From Paraplanobispora siamensis (lineage in GTDB: Bacteria > Actinomycetota > Actinomycetes > Streptosporangiales > Streptosporangiaceae): 64,000 nt of DNA. Below are positions 16,901 to 24,111 of the stretch, piece after piece (position 1 is the first letter of the stretch; each line of letters starts with the position of its first letter). Location: assembly GCF_016863175.1 (NCBI RefSeq), contig NZ_BOOJ01000007.1, forward strand, positions 1 to 64,000. The letters are read 5' to 3'. A model generated the notes under the pieces. The model worked only from the letters and a program-made list of their open reading frames with translations, ran no database searches and was not told the DNA's origin. The translations under genes and the position numbers were made by a program.

Positions 16901-17467
16901 GCTGTCGATGTTGGCCACCACGATGCCCTCGCCGCGGCTGCCGAACCCGTCCCAGACCCGGGGGGCGTTGACCCGGTCGACGTTCCACTCGACCGCCTCG
17001 ACCTTCGCCGCCTCCTTGCCCGGCTGCGGCTCGGGCAACGCGGCGGCGCGGGTGGGCTCGACGCGCTCCACCTCGGGCAGCTTGGCGATCTCCACGGCGA
17101 GCTTGGCGTTCCCGGTCACCCGGACGGCGTTGGAGATCCAGAACGGGGTGAAGCCCGCGCTCTCGGCGGTGAGGAGCTTGATCAGACCGGCCTGGGAGGT
17201 CTCGGCGGTCTCGGTCTTGGCGCGGTAGACCTGCCGGGCCTTCTCCTGCTTGGTCGTCGCCCGGCGGGCCGCGGTGAGGTCGGCGCTGGTTCTCATGCGC
17301 ACCCAGAAGGTGGCCTTGTCGTCGGCGGCCAGATCCGCCAGGACGGCTTTGTCGATCTTGCCGGGGTCGGGGTCGGGCGCGGCGTGGGCCACGCCCGGCG
17401 GGATCACGAGGGCGAGGACGGCGGCCCAGATCAGGGTCGTCCTCCGGCGCCGGAGGGTGGGGGACAC
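13913..17467 (-). CDS. Secreted multidomain subtilase (S8 serine peptidase)
   Basis: This 1184-residue exported protease has a signal peptide (residues 1-30, 'VAHAA' cleavage region) and an inhibitor-like propeptide to about 150. The catalytic domain carries Asp188 ('NIDSG'), His235 ('DHGTH') and Ser407 ('SGTSMASPH'). Downstream are two carboxypeptidase-regulatory-like beta-sandwiches (about 480-615), a beta-rich domain with 'WISSNGFVSFA' (about 650-820), a third regulatory-like repeat (about 835-920), an Ig-like segment, and a C-terminal malectin-like domain ('VELGFAETRN', 'FDVIVEG') likely to bind carbohydrate. AAGGAG precedes the ATG. It is a monocistronic gene bounded by terminator hairpins. 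It probably degrades extracellular protein while anchored to polysaccharide. Confidence 0.92.
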   Translation of the reverse strand: MSPTLRRRRTTLIWAAVLALVIPPGVAHAAPDPDPGKIDKAVLADLAADDKATFWVRMRTSADLTAARRATTKQEKARQVYRAKTETAETSQAGLIKLLTAESAGFTPFWISNAVRVTGNAKLAVEIAKLPEVERVEPTRAAALPEPQPGKEAAKVEAVEWNVDRVNAPRVWDGFGSRGEGIVVANIDSGVRFDHPALAERYRGRNADGTLSHDYNWFDPAGVCPRAEPCDNNDHGTHTMGTMVGGEGTNVIGVAPGARWIAAKGCETSTCTDASLLAAGQWILAPTDLSGRNPRPDLAPHIVNNSWGGAGFDPWYKEVVEAWVAAGIFPAFANGNLAGAGCNSSASPGQYVSSYSAGAFDSGNAIWSSSTRGAGENGEIKPNLAAPGVNVRSAVAGGGYGSFSGTSMASPHVAATVALMWSASPGLQGDVAATRALLDRSAVDVEDTRCGGTAADNNVWGEGRLDAFAAVQAAPDDPLGTLAGTVTSGGSPVAGAAVAVTGPLSRTAVTGPDGTYTLPRLLAGEYRLTVTRFGYGDATATVTVVADQTATGDVTLTALPSATVSGTVTVAGAPEAGATVAAAGTPVSGVTDDAGRYRLTLPHGDHRLQVTPASRCADTLTVPITVSADLTRDIELPRRTDAFGHVCASAAQPYAAGTVKHPLTGDDAAQPVTLPFAFPFYGGVHTGAWISSNGFVSFAASSTAAGNGALPSTGAPNAAVYPYWDDLVLDDQAGVYTATVGTAPDRAFVIEWRNARFYSDAAQRISFSVLLGEDGSIGYRYRGVDSERDSGTGATIGIEGPGGTDALQYSYDSAAIGEGQGLTFTASRHGLLTGTVTDANDREPLAGATVTVRSAATALLTRRAADVATFTTGADGTFIGQIPVGDYQVEVAKEHYGTFTRDVTVTAGARTGVDVALATGRVTASAGELTLVMPAEAARTGTVGLSNPGAATAYTVVTDPAQSWLSVTPASGELGPGSSATLRVTASAEGVQPGTVRTGRLLVRSASGRNPQIEIVVKVVVPKHQVATDAGGTRTVVDGVGDRWTPDRRYSAGGHGYVGSGTGVHSTTRTITGTTEQELFRRVREGMLEYRFDQVPAGTYTVELGFAETRNMREGRRVFDVIVEGQLAIPALDLALEAGAYTAVTRQYTVKVTDGQLNVRFAERTGDTLVSFVRISERPDKAVP

Positions 17468-17618
17468 ATGATCTCCTTCACGTCGGGGCGGCGGCGCGCC
17501 ACCGGGGGGAGTGACGTGGGGTGGACGTGATCTTCACCGCCCATGTGGAGGATCGTGAATGTCCCGTGTCAGGTTTTCAAGGCATTGACAGCCCGGAATG
17601 TTCGTCCGTCATGAAAAG

Positions 17619-17650
17619 ATCGGTGGCCGCCCGCGCGGGCGGCCACCGAT
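17619..17650 (-). terminator. Rho-independent terminator after the enoyl-CoA hydratase gene
   Basis: A perfect 32-bp palindrome reads into CTTTTC on the minus strand. It lies 59 nt beyond the stop of the minus-strand hydratase gene. The remaining 150 nt up to the subtilase start hold no gene. Confidence 0.8.
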
Positions 17651-17708
17651 CGGGGTCTTGCGGGAGCAGGGGTCTTGCGGGGCGGGGGTTCTATGGGGCG
17701 AGAGGCCC

Positions 17709-18548
17709 TCACTCGCCGCGGTAGACCGCCGGGCGCTTCTCCCGGAAGGCCAGGGATCCCTCCTTGGCGTCCTGGGAGCCGATCACCGGCCAGCCGATGG
17801 CGTCGGAGATCTTCAGCGCCTCGGCCTCGGGCATGCCGAGCGTCTCGCGGTAGGTGCGCAGGATCGCCTGTACGGCCAGCGGCCCGCACTCGGCGATCTG
17901 GCCGGCGATCTCCAGGGCGGCGTCCAGGGCCTGGCCGTCGGGCACGACGCGGTTGACCAGTCCCATGCTCAGAGCCTCCTGCGCGGTGATGGCCCGGCCG
18001 GTCAGCAGGATGTCCATCGCGAAGGCGTAGGGGATCTGGCGGGGGAGCCGGATCGCCGAGCCGCCCATGGGGAACAGCGCGCGGCGGGCCTCGAACAGGC
18101 CGAGGGTGGCGGACTCGGCGACCACGCGCAGGTCGGTGCCGACGAGCAGCTCGGTGCCGCCGGCCACCGCGTAGCCCTCGACCGCGCAGACGATCGGCTT
18201 GGTCGGCAGCGCGCCGGAGTCGCGCAGCAGGCCCTTCCAGTGGAAGTCGGGGATCTCCGAGGCCCGCTGCCGGACCCGGGCGTCCTGCGAGGGGGTGCCC
18301 ATGGCCTTGAGGTCGGCGCCCGCGCAGAACGTGCCGCCCGCGCCGGTCAGCACGGCGACGCGAACGTCGGGCTCGTCGGAGAGGTAGGCCCAGGCGTCGG
18401 CCAGGCCGACCAGCATGTCCGTGGAGAGGGCGTTCTTGGCCTCGGGCCGGTCCAGGGTGACCACGACGACGTGACCGTCACGCTCGATCCGGCAGTGCGG
18501 CGTGCTGATCGGCAGCAGTTCCACGGACGACCTCCGCTGGTTAGCCAT
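17709..18548 (-). CDS. Enoyl-CoA hydratase, EchA19-like
   Basis: This 279-residue crotonase-fold enzyme has the oxyanion-hole segments 'TGAGGTFCAGADLKAMG' (about 74-90) and 'AVEGYAVAGGTELL' (about 125-138). The C-terminal half ('FPMGGSAIRLPRQIPYAFAM', 'LTGRAITAQEALSMGL', 'CGPLAVQAILRTYRE') closely follows what I recall of mycobacterial EchA19, a steroid enoyl-CoA hydratase. It should hydrate a 2-enoyl-CoA during side-chain beta-oxidation. A KstR2-like palindrome lies just upstream of its ATG, and a matching one precedes the acyl-CoA ligase operon 3 kb away, so the two are probably co-regulated. It ends at a strong terminator. Confidence 0.85.
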   Translation of the reverse strand: MANQRRSSVELLPISTPHCRIERDGHVVVVTLDRPEAKNALSTDMLVGLADAWAYLSDEPDVRVAVLTGAGGTFCAGADLKAMGTPSQDARVRQRASEIPDFHWKGLLRDSGALPTKPIVCAVEGYAVAGGTELLVGTDLRVVAESATLGLFEARRALFPMGGSAIRLPRQIPYAFAMDILLTGRAITAQEALSMGLVNRVVPDGQALDAALEIAGQIAECGPLAVQAILRTYRETLGMPEAEALKISDAIGWPVIGSQDAKEGSLAFREKRPAVYRGE

Positions 18549-18554
18549 TAATTA

Positions 18555-18568
18555 GCCAAGCGCTTGTT
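18555..18568. promoter_or_regulatory. KstR2-like operator (13/14 match)
   Basis: GCCAAGCGCTTGTT matches AnCAAGnnCTTGnT, the published KstR2 consensus, at all but the first fixed base. It lies 7 nt upstream of the hydratase start codon, where a repressor would block transcription. See the perfect copy at 21486. Confidence 0.6.
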
Positions 18569-18592
18569 AGGTCATCCTAGGTGGAGTACGGC

Positions 18593-19270
18593 TCACGCCG
18601 CCAGATGGGCGTAGACGATGACGTTGTCCTCATAGTGCCCCGTCGCGGGGTCGAACTCCCCGCCGCAGGTGATCAGCCGCAGCTCGGGCGAGTCGGTCGC
18701 GCCGTACACCTTGGCGGTGGGGAAGGCGTCCTTGTCCACCCGCTCCAGGGCGTCCACGGTGAAGGTGGCGACCTTGCCGTCGGCGCGCCTCACCTTGATC
18801 GCGTCGCCGGGCTTCAGCTTGTGGGCCTTCGCGAAGACCGCGGGCCTGCCGTAGGCGTCCACGTGCCCGAGGAGGACGGCGGGGCCCTTCTCGCCCGGGG
18901 TCGGCCGGTGCCGGTACCAGCCCACCAGCTCGGGGCGCTCCAGCGACGGGACCTCGATGGTCTGGTCGGCGTTCAGGCCCACCGCCTCGATCGGCGCGCC
19001 CTTCACCCCGGCCGCCGGGATGTCCAGCCGGACGGGCCTGGAGGCGCGCATGGGCTCGGCGGCGACGGCGAACGACGGCTGCCCGCCCCGGGAGCCGGTC
19101 CCGGAGGACGGCGAGACCTCCGCGGCGGCCGGGGTGGCGGCGGCCGGGGCGGCGCCGGAGGCGGACTCGCCCGCGAGCGCCGACCCGGTGACGAGCACGC
19201 CGCAGAAGACGGCCAGGGCCGCTCCCGCGGTGACGGCCATACGGCTCAGGGAAGGGGTGGGGCCGGACAT
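18593..19270 (-). CDS. Class F-type sortase
   Basis: This 225-residue transpeptidase has an N-terminal signal/anchor (about 10-33), an Ala/Ser/Pro linker to about 75 and a sortase beta-barrel. The active-site His is in 'VLLGHVD' (about 133) and Cys in 'RLITCGGEFD' (about 200). The Arg usually found just after in class F enzymes is not obvious: the segment reads 'FDPATGHYEDNVIVYA'. It should join C-terminally signalled proteins to the cell surface. Its likely substrate is the surface protein encoded immediately upstream on the same strand. About 210 nt of repeats and a terminator separate the two genes. Confidence 0.82.
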   Translation of the reverse strand: MSGPTPSLSRMAVTAGAALAVFCGVLVTGSALAGESASGAAPAAATPAAAEVSPSSGTGSRGGQPSFAVAAEPMRASRPVRLDIPAAGVKGAPIEAVGLNADQTIEVPSLERPELVGWYRHRPTPGEKGPAVLLGHVDAYGRPAVFAKAHKLKPGDAIKVRRADGKVATFTVDALERVDKDAFPTAKVYGATDSPELRLITCGGEFDPATGHYEDNVIVYAHLAA

Positions 19271-19338
19271 GACCGGATTACCTGCCTCGGGTGTGGAGGG
19301 AACGCTGAGGTGGGGGGAACCGGGGGGACTCGGGAGAC

Positions 19339-19435
19339 GCGGGGGCTCGGAAGGCGGGGCCTGGGAAACGCGGGGACCCGGAAAGCGGGAGCCCGGGAAA
19401 AGCGGGAGCCCGGAAAAAGCGGGAGCCCGGGAAAA
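19339..19435. repeat. 15-17-bp tandem repeat, six copies
   Basis: Units begin at 19339, 19354, 19370, 19385, 19402 and 19419. The last three share the core GCGGGAGCCCGG followed by 4-5 A. They lie between the surface-protein terminator and the sortase start, i.e. in the sortase 5' leader on the minus strand. Confidence 0.8.
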
Positions 19436-19438
19436 GCG

Positions 19439-19466
19439 GGGGCCGGGCTCGGTGGAGCCCGGCCCC
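19439..19466 (-). terminator. Terminator hairpin after the surface-protein gene
   Basis: A perfect 12-bp stem (19439-19450 with 19455-19466) and a GGTG loop begin 14 nt past the stop codon of the minus-strand surface-protein gene. Confidence 0.75.
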
Positions 19467-19479
19467 GAGAGGTGGTGGA

Positions 19480-21267
19480 TCAGCTCTTCCGGCCGCGACC
19501 GGCCAGCAGCACGCCGGAGCCGCCGGCGATCAGGGCGCCGCCGAGGGCCAGGCCCCCGAGCCCGGCGCCGGCCTCACCGAAACCGGTGGCCTGCGCGGTG
19601 GCCACCACGCCGCCGCCGGTCTGCGCGCCGCCGCGGGGGGTGAAGTCGGCGCCGCTCGGCCGCCAGGCGGCCTTGACCGTCAGCTGGGCCGCGGCCTTCT
19701 GACCGGTGGGCAGCTTGGCGGTGAACCAGTAGGCGCCCGGCGAGGTGCTGGAGGGGACGTGGAGCCGCCTGGCGCCCACGCCGTCCCGGCCGATCCTGAC
19801 CGTGAACGCCTTGCCGGCCGGGTCGAAGATGGTGACGCGGGTGCCCGGGGCCACGTACTTCGTCGAGACGACGGCGGTGAAGTTCGCACCGGCCACGACC
19901 GTGTGCGGGTGCAGGGCGAGGGCCAGCCTGCCCGCCGGGACCGGCTTGGGGGCCTCCACGACGGTCAGCGTGGCGACGTCGCCGGGCCCGCCGCGCAGGA
20001 AGGCCGCGAGACGGTAGGAACCGGGGTCGGTGTCGCGGGGCACGACCAGCCGGAACCGGGCGGTGCCCCAGTCGTCGAGCCTGGCCACGTGCGTCCTGCC
20101 GCCCGGGTCCTTGAGGATGACCTGGGTGCCCGGCTCCACGTTCTCGGTCGTGACGCCGGCGTAGTAGACCTGGCCCTGCCGGACCGCGCGCGGCTCCACC
20201 TGCAGGTCCAGGCGGCGGGCCGGCTTGACGACGGGCCGCTCCTTGATGACCAGGTGGGCGGAGGCGGTGCCGATGACCTTGCCGCGCAGCAGGATCTCGG
20301 CCTGGACCGGGTAGCGGCCGGGCTTGAGGTCGTCGCGGGTGACGGCGGTGCCGGTGGCGCGGCCGTGGTGCAGGCCGACGGCCTGCGTGGCGGGCAGGGC
20401 CGGGGAGCTGAGGCGGGCCTCGGTGGCGTGGTGCTCGCGGGCGGTGATCTCGTAGGAGATCTTCTCGCCGGCGAAGACGGCCTCGGGGCTCACGCTGAGC
20501 GAGCCGCCGTGGCGCGGCTCCTCGTGCCGGGGCCGGTCCTTGATGAAGAGCTGGGCGGAGGCGGTGCCGATGACCTTGCCGTCGAGCAGGATCTCGACCT
20601 GGACCGGGTAGCGGCCGGGCCTGAGCCGCTCGGCGGTGACGGCGGTGCCGGTGGCGCGGCCGTGGTGCAGGTCGATGAGCTGCGTGGCGGGCAGAGCGGG
20701 GGAGCTGAGGCGGGCCTCGGTGGCGTGGTGGTCGCGGGCGGTGATCTCGTAGGAGATCTTCTCGCCGGCGAAGACGGCCTCCGGGCTCACGCTGAGCGAG
20801 CCGCCGTGACGCGGCTCCTGCGGCTCCTCGGAGTCGGTCGGCGCGGGCTTGGGCTCGGCCGGGGGCGTGCTCTCCGGGCGGGGCTTGTCCTCGGGCCGCG
20901 GCTTGCTCTCCGGCTTGGGCTCGGGCTGCGGCTTGTCCTCCGGCCGGGGCTTGCTCTCCGGCTGCGGCTTGCTCTCCGGGCGGGGCTTGGCCTCGGGCTC
21001 GGTCTCGGGCCGGGGGTTCACCGGCGCCTCGGGCTCGGTCTCGGGCCGGGGGTTCACCGGCGCCTCGGGCTCGGTCTGCCCGTCCTCGGGCGCGGAGTCC
21101 TGGGCGGGGCCGGGGGCCTTGTCGAAGGTGACTCCGCCCTGCGTCCCGGTCGTGCTGGCGGCGGGACCGGCGGGAGCGCCGTCGGTGTCGTCGGCGAGCG
21201 CCGGAGAAGCGGTCAGTACGGCGAGGCCGAGGGCACCGGCGGCTGCCAGGGACTTGGTGAAACGCAT
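19480..21267 (-). CDS. Secreted repeat-rich cell-surface protein, probable sortase substrate
   Basis: This 595-residue protein has a signal peptide (residues 1-25, ending 'SPALA') and then a Pro/Glu/Lys-rich stalk of about 100 residues with repeats such as 'PEAPVNPRPETE' and 'KPRPEDKPQPE'. Two nearly identical 99-residue beta-type domains follow ('GGSLSVSPEAVFAGEKISYE'), then two or three more divergent ones, and a C-terminal signal. The tail has 'GGAQTGGG', a hydrophobic Gly/Ala/Leu stretch and 'GRGRKS', the layout of a sortase sorting signal, but with GAQTG where LPxTG or LAxTG is expected. GGGGAG precedes the ATG. I infer wall attachment by the neighbouring sortase. No enzymatic function is visible. 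Confidence 0.8.
   Translation of the reverse strand: MRFTKSLAAAGALGLAVLTASPALADDTDGAPAGPAASTTGTQGGVTFDKAPGPAQDSAPEDGQTEPEAPVNPRPETEPEAPVNPRPETEPEAKPRPESKPQPESKPRPEDKPQPEPKPESKPRPEDKPRPESTPPAEPKPAPTDSEEPQEPRHGGSLSVSPEAVFAGEKISYEITARDHHATEARLSSPALPATQLIDLHHGRATGTAVTAERLRPGRYPVQVEILLDGKVIGTASAQLFIKDRPRHEEPRHGGSLSVSPEAVFAGEKISYEITAREHHATEARLSSPALPATQAVGLHHGRATGTAVTRDDLKPGRYPVQAEILLRGKVIGTASAHLVIKERPVVKPARRLDLQVEPRAVRQGQVYYAGVTTENVEPGTQVILKDPGGRTHVARLDDWGTARFRLVVPRDTDPGSYRLAAFLRGGPGDVATLTVVEAPKPVPAGRLALALHPHTVVAGANFTAVVSTKYVAPGTRVTIFDPAGKAFTVRIGRDGVGARRLHVPSSTSPGAYWFTAKLPTGQKAAAQLTVKAAWRPSGADFTPRGGAQTGGGVVATAQATGFGEAGAGLGGLALGGALIAGGSGVLLAGRGRKS
20227..20820 (-). repeat. 297-bp tandem duplication encoding two 99-residue domains
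   Basis: Positions about 20524-20820 and 20227-20523 are near-identical copies with a 297-bp period (e.g. CCGCCGT at 20801 and 20504). The protein copies differ at only about a dozen positions, so the duplication is recent or kept uniform by gene conversion. Confidence 0.9.
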
Positions 21268-21647
21268 GATCTCCCCATCGGGGGTGGCGCCCGGGCAAGG
21301 TGAGCCCGGCTCGGAAACGCCATCCCGCGTTCCGTCATACTCCCTTAGCAAAAACCTTATTTGCGACATAGAGCCACTTTTAGGGCGAAACTTGACTTTC
21401 TTCTTACTTCCCGTGTGCTACCGGTGGCCCGGAAATCACACTGCGTGACGTAAAGGTAAAGGCCGGATATAGGGATACGGCTGAAATCAAGCGCTTGCTC
21501 GGTGAGTGGCGAGCGGGTTACTCTGCCCGTGCGTATGAGAACCGATTCTCGTTCGCCACCGCCCGCGCTGCCAGAGCCCTGTCGCGATCTCGGGGGATCT
21601 CCCTCGCTCCGGCGGTCCGGGGGCCTTTCGAGTCGAAGGGATTTCGG
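21268..21647. other. Divergent promoter region, AT-rich for this genome
   Basis: These 380 nt separate the divergent surface-protein and acyl-CoA ligase genes and hold no gene. About 21340-21500 is clearly lower in GC than its surroundings and probably carries both promoters. A perfect KstR2-like operator is at 21486-21499. The ligase frame stays open upstream to 21495 but without homology. Confidence 0.7.
21486..21499. promoter_or_regulatory. KstR2-like operator (14/14 match)
   Basis: ATCAAGCGCTTGCT fits AnCAAGnnCTTGnT at every fixed position. It lies about 150 nt before the acyl-CoA ligase start and shares the core CAAGCGCTTG with the site at 18555-18568. Confidence 0.65.
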
Positions 21648-23198
21648 ATGGGGACGCTCGGCTTCTGGAGACTGGCGCAGGCGGATCCGGACTGGATCGC
21701 CGCGGTGGACCCGGACGGCACCGAACACCGCGCGGGCGACCTGCTGGCCAGGGCCAACCGCATCGTGCACGGCCTGCGCGGGCTCGGCCTCGAAGCCGGT
21801 GACGGCATCTGCGGCCTGGCCCCCAACGGCGCCGACGGCCTGGCGCTCTATCTGGCCGCGTTGCAGGCCGGGTGGTACTACACGCCGATCAACTGGCACC
21901 TGACCGGCCCCGAGATCGCCTACATCGTCGTCGACAGCGAGGCGAAGGCCTTCTTCGTCCACGAACGCCACGCGGAGGAGGGCATGCGCGGCGCGGCGGA
22001 GTCCGGAATACCCGCCGACCGCGTCTTCGCCTTCGGCCGGGTGGAGGGCGCCCGGCCCGTGGCGGAGCTGACCGACGGGCAGCCGGACACCGCCCCCGAC
22101 GGCCGTACGGCGGGCGCCACCATGCACTACACCTCCGGCACCACGGGCCGGCCCAAGGGCGTGCGCCGCCCGCTCAACGGCCTGGACCCCGACGACGCGG
22201 CCGAGCTGATGACGTTCCTGCTGGCGATGTTCGGGATCACCCCCGGCAAGGAGAACGCGCACCTGGTCACCTCGCCCAGCTACCACACCGCCGTCACCCA
22301 GTTCGGCGGCACGGCGCTGCACATGGGCCACACGCTCGTCTACATGGACAAGTGGGACGCCGAGGAGATGCTCCGGCTCTGCGAGCGGTACCGGGTCACC
22401 AACTCCCACATGGTCCCCACCCACTTCAAGCGCCTGCTCGCGCTCCCGGAGGAGGTCAGGAACAGGTACGACCTGTCCTCGCTCAAGTGGATGATCCACG
22501 CCGCCGCCCCCTGCCCGGTCCCGGTCAAGTGGGCGATGCTCGAATGGTGGGGCGACTGCGTCTACGAGTACTACGCGGCGACCGAGGGCGGCGGCACCAT
22601 CGCCACCCCCGAGGCCTGGAAGAAGCACCCCGGCACCGTGGGGACCGCCTGGCCGATCAGCGAGCTGCTCATCGTGGACGACGACCTGCAGCCGGTCCCG
22701 ACCGGCACCCCGGGCACGATCTACATGAAGATGGCCGGCGTCAGCTTCGAGTACAAGGGCGACAAGGCCAAGACCGAGGCCAACCGGCTCAAGGACCACT
22801 TCACCGTCGGCGACATCGGCTACCTGGACGAAGAGGGTTTCCTGTACCTCTGCGACCGCAAGGCCGACATGATCATCTCGGGTGGCGCCAACATCTACCC
22901 GGCCGAGATCGAGAACGAGCTGATGGTCCACCCGAAGGTCGGCGACGTGGCCGTGTTCGGCATCCCGGACGAGGAGTGGGGCGAGCAGATCAAGGCCGTG
23001 ATCGAGCCCGCGCCCGGGGTGGAGCCCTCGCCCGAGCTGGCCGAGGAGATCCTCGACTCGCTCAAGGGCCGCCTGTCGAAGATGAAGTGGCCCAAGTCCG
23101 TCGACTTCATCGAGGAGATGCCGCGCGAGCCCAACGGCAAGCTCCTCAAACGCAAACTGCGCGCGCCGTACTGGGAGGGGCATGACCGTGCCATCTGA
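21648..23198 (+). CDS. Acyl-CoA synthetase (FadD/AMP-binding family)
   Basis: This 516-residue adenylate-forming ligase should activate a carboxylic acid to its CoA thioester. Motif A3 'TSGTTGRPKG' lies near 160-170, 'YYAATEGGG' near 308-316, the hinge 'GDIGYLDEEGFLYLCDRK' near 390-407, and 'GGANIYPAEIE' just after; 'PNGKLLKRKLR' supplies the C-terminal catalytic Lys. I chose the ATG at 21648 because AAGGG precedes it and homology starts there. It is the first gene of a five-gene operon with DUF35, two thiolase-like proteins and a FadD19-like ligase, which points to sterol or branched acyl side-chain degradation. Its 3' end overlaps the next gene by 17 nt. Confidence 0.88.
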   Translation: MGTLGFWRLAQADPDWIAAVDPDGTEHRAGDLLARANRIVHGLRGLGLEAGDGICGLAPNGADGLALYLAALQAGWYYTPINWHLTGPEIAYIVVDSEAKAFFVHERHAEEGMRGAAESGIPADRVFAFGRVEGARPVAELTDGQPDTAPDGRTAGATMHYTSGTTGRPKGVRRPLNGLDPDDAAELMTFLLAMFGITPGKENAHLVTSPSYHTAVTQFGGTALHMGHTLVYMDKWDAEEMLRLCERYRVTNSHMVPTHFKRLLALPEEVRNRYDLSSLKWMIHAAAPCPVPVKWAMLEWWGDCVYEYYAATEGGGTIATPEAWKKHPGTVGTAWPISELLIVDDDLQPVPTGTPGTIYMKMAGVSFEYKGDKAKTEANRLKDHFTVGDIGYLDEEGFLYLCDRKADMIISGGANIYPAEIENELMVHPKVGDVAVFGIPDEEWGEQIKAVIEPAPGVEPSPELAEEILDSLKGRLSKMKWPKSVDFIEEMPREPNGKLLKRKLRAPYWEGHDRAI

Positions 23199-24111
23199 AG
23201 TGACCGCGTCTTCGGGATCGACCGAGGACCTGGTCGCCGACCACGTCCTGGAGTTCCCCGGCGGGTACACCCGCACCACCGGGCCGGTGATCGGGCGCTT
23301 CCTCACCGAGCTGCGGGACGGGCGGATCGTCGGGGTCCGCACGGCCGACGGCAGGACACTGGTCCCCCCGCTGGAGTACGACCCGCAGACCGGTGAGGCG
23401 GTCACCGGCGAGTTCACCGAGGTCGGCCCGGCCGGGACCGTGGAGAGCTGGTCGTGGGTGAACGAGCCCCGCGCGGCCCACCCGCTGGACCGGCCCTTCG
23501 CCTGGGCGCTGATCCGGCTGGACGGCGCCGACACCTCGCTGGTGCACGCGGTGGACGCCGGCGACGCCCGGGCCATGCGCCCCGGGCTGCGGGTCCGCCC
23601 CCGCTGGAAGACCTCCCGCTCCGGGCACATCACCGACATCGAGAGCTTCGTCCCCGAGGTCACGAAGATCGTCTCTCCGGTCCGGATGGAATACCGCGTC
23701 CGGCCGGGCAGGGCGCTGGCCCGCTTCCTGGAGGGCGTCGCGCGGGGCGTCTTCCTCGGTTGCCGGTGCGGTTCCTGTCACAAGGTCTACGTGCCCTACC
23801 GGCTGTCGTGCCCCCAGTGCGGCGTCGCGATCAGCGAGGAGGTCGAGCTGCCGGACACCGGCACGATCACCACCTTCGCGATCAACAACCTCCCCGACCC
23901 GCGCGCCCCCCAGGTGCCGTTCGTCTCGGCCTACATCCTGCTCGACGGCTCCGACATCCCGATGATCGCCCTGGTCGGCGACGTCCCGGCGCACGAGGTG
24001 CGGCAGGGCATGCGGGTGCGGGCCGTGTGGGTGCCGGAGGAGGAGCGGACGGCGTCCATGTCCAACATCAAGTGGTTCGCCCCCACCGGCGAGCCGGACG
24101 CGGAGCTGTAG
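23182..24111 (+). CDS. DUF35 / OB-fold zinc-ribbon protein, Rv3521-like
   Basis: This 309-residue protein ends in a DUF35 unit: a zinc ribbon with Cys pairs in 'CRCGSCHKVYVPYRLSCPQCG' elements (residues about 193-213), followed by an OB fold ('GTITTFAINN', 'DIPMIALVGD'). An additional N-terminal domain of about 150 residues has 'GPAGTVESWSWVNEP'. DUF35 proteins are obligate partners of thiolase-fold enzymes, as ChsH2 is for Ltp2. Here it overlaps the upstream ligase by 17 nt and abuts the first thiolase-like gene, matching the order Rv3521-ltp4-ltp3 that I recall from M. tuberculosis. It probably forms a complex with one or both neighbours. Confidence 0.85.
   Translation: MTVPSEVTASSGSTEDLVADHVLEFPGGYTRTTGPVIGRFLTELRDGRIVGVRTADGRTLVPPLEYDPQTGEAVTGEFTEVGPAGTVESWSWVNEPRAAHPLDRPFAWALIRLDGADTSLVHAVDAGDARAMRPGLRVRPRWKTSRSGHITDIESFVPEVTKIVSPVRMEYRVRPGRALARFLEGVARGVFLGCRCGSCHKVYVPYRLSCPQCGVAISEEVELPDTGTITTFAINNLPDPRAPQVPFVSAYILLDGSDIPMIALVGDVPAHEVRQGMRVRAVWVPEEERTASMSNIKWFAPTGEPDAEL

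Noticed and set aside
18541-18560. Start of a small gene between the hydratase and the sortase
   Set aside because: The 44-nt gap has no start with a usable frame; the sequence is explained by the operator.
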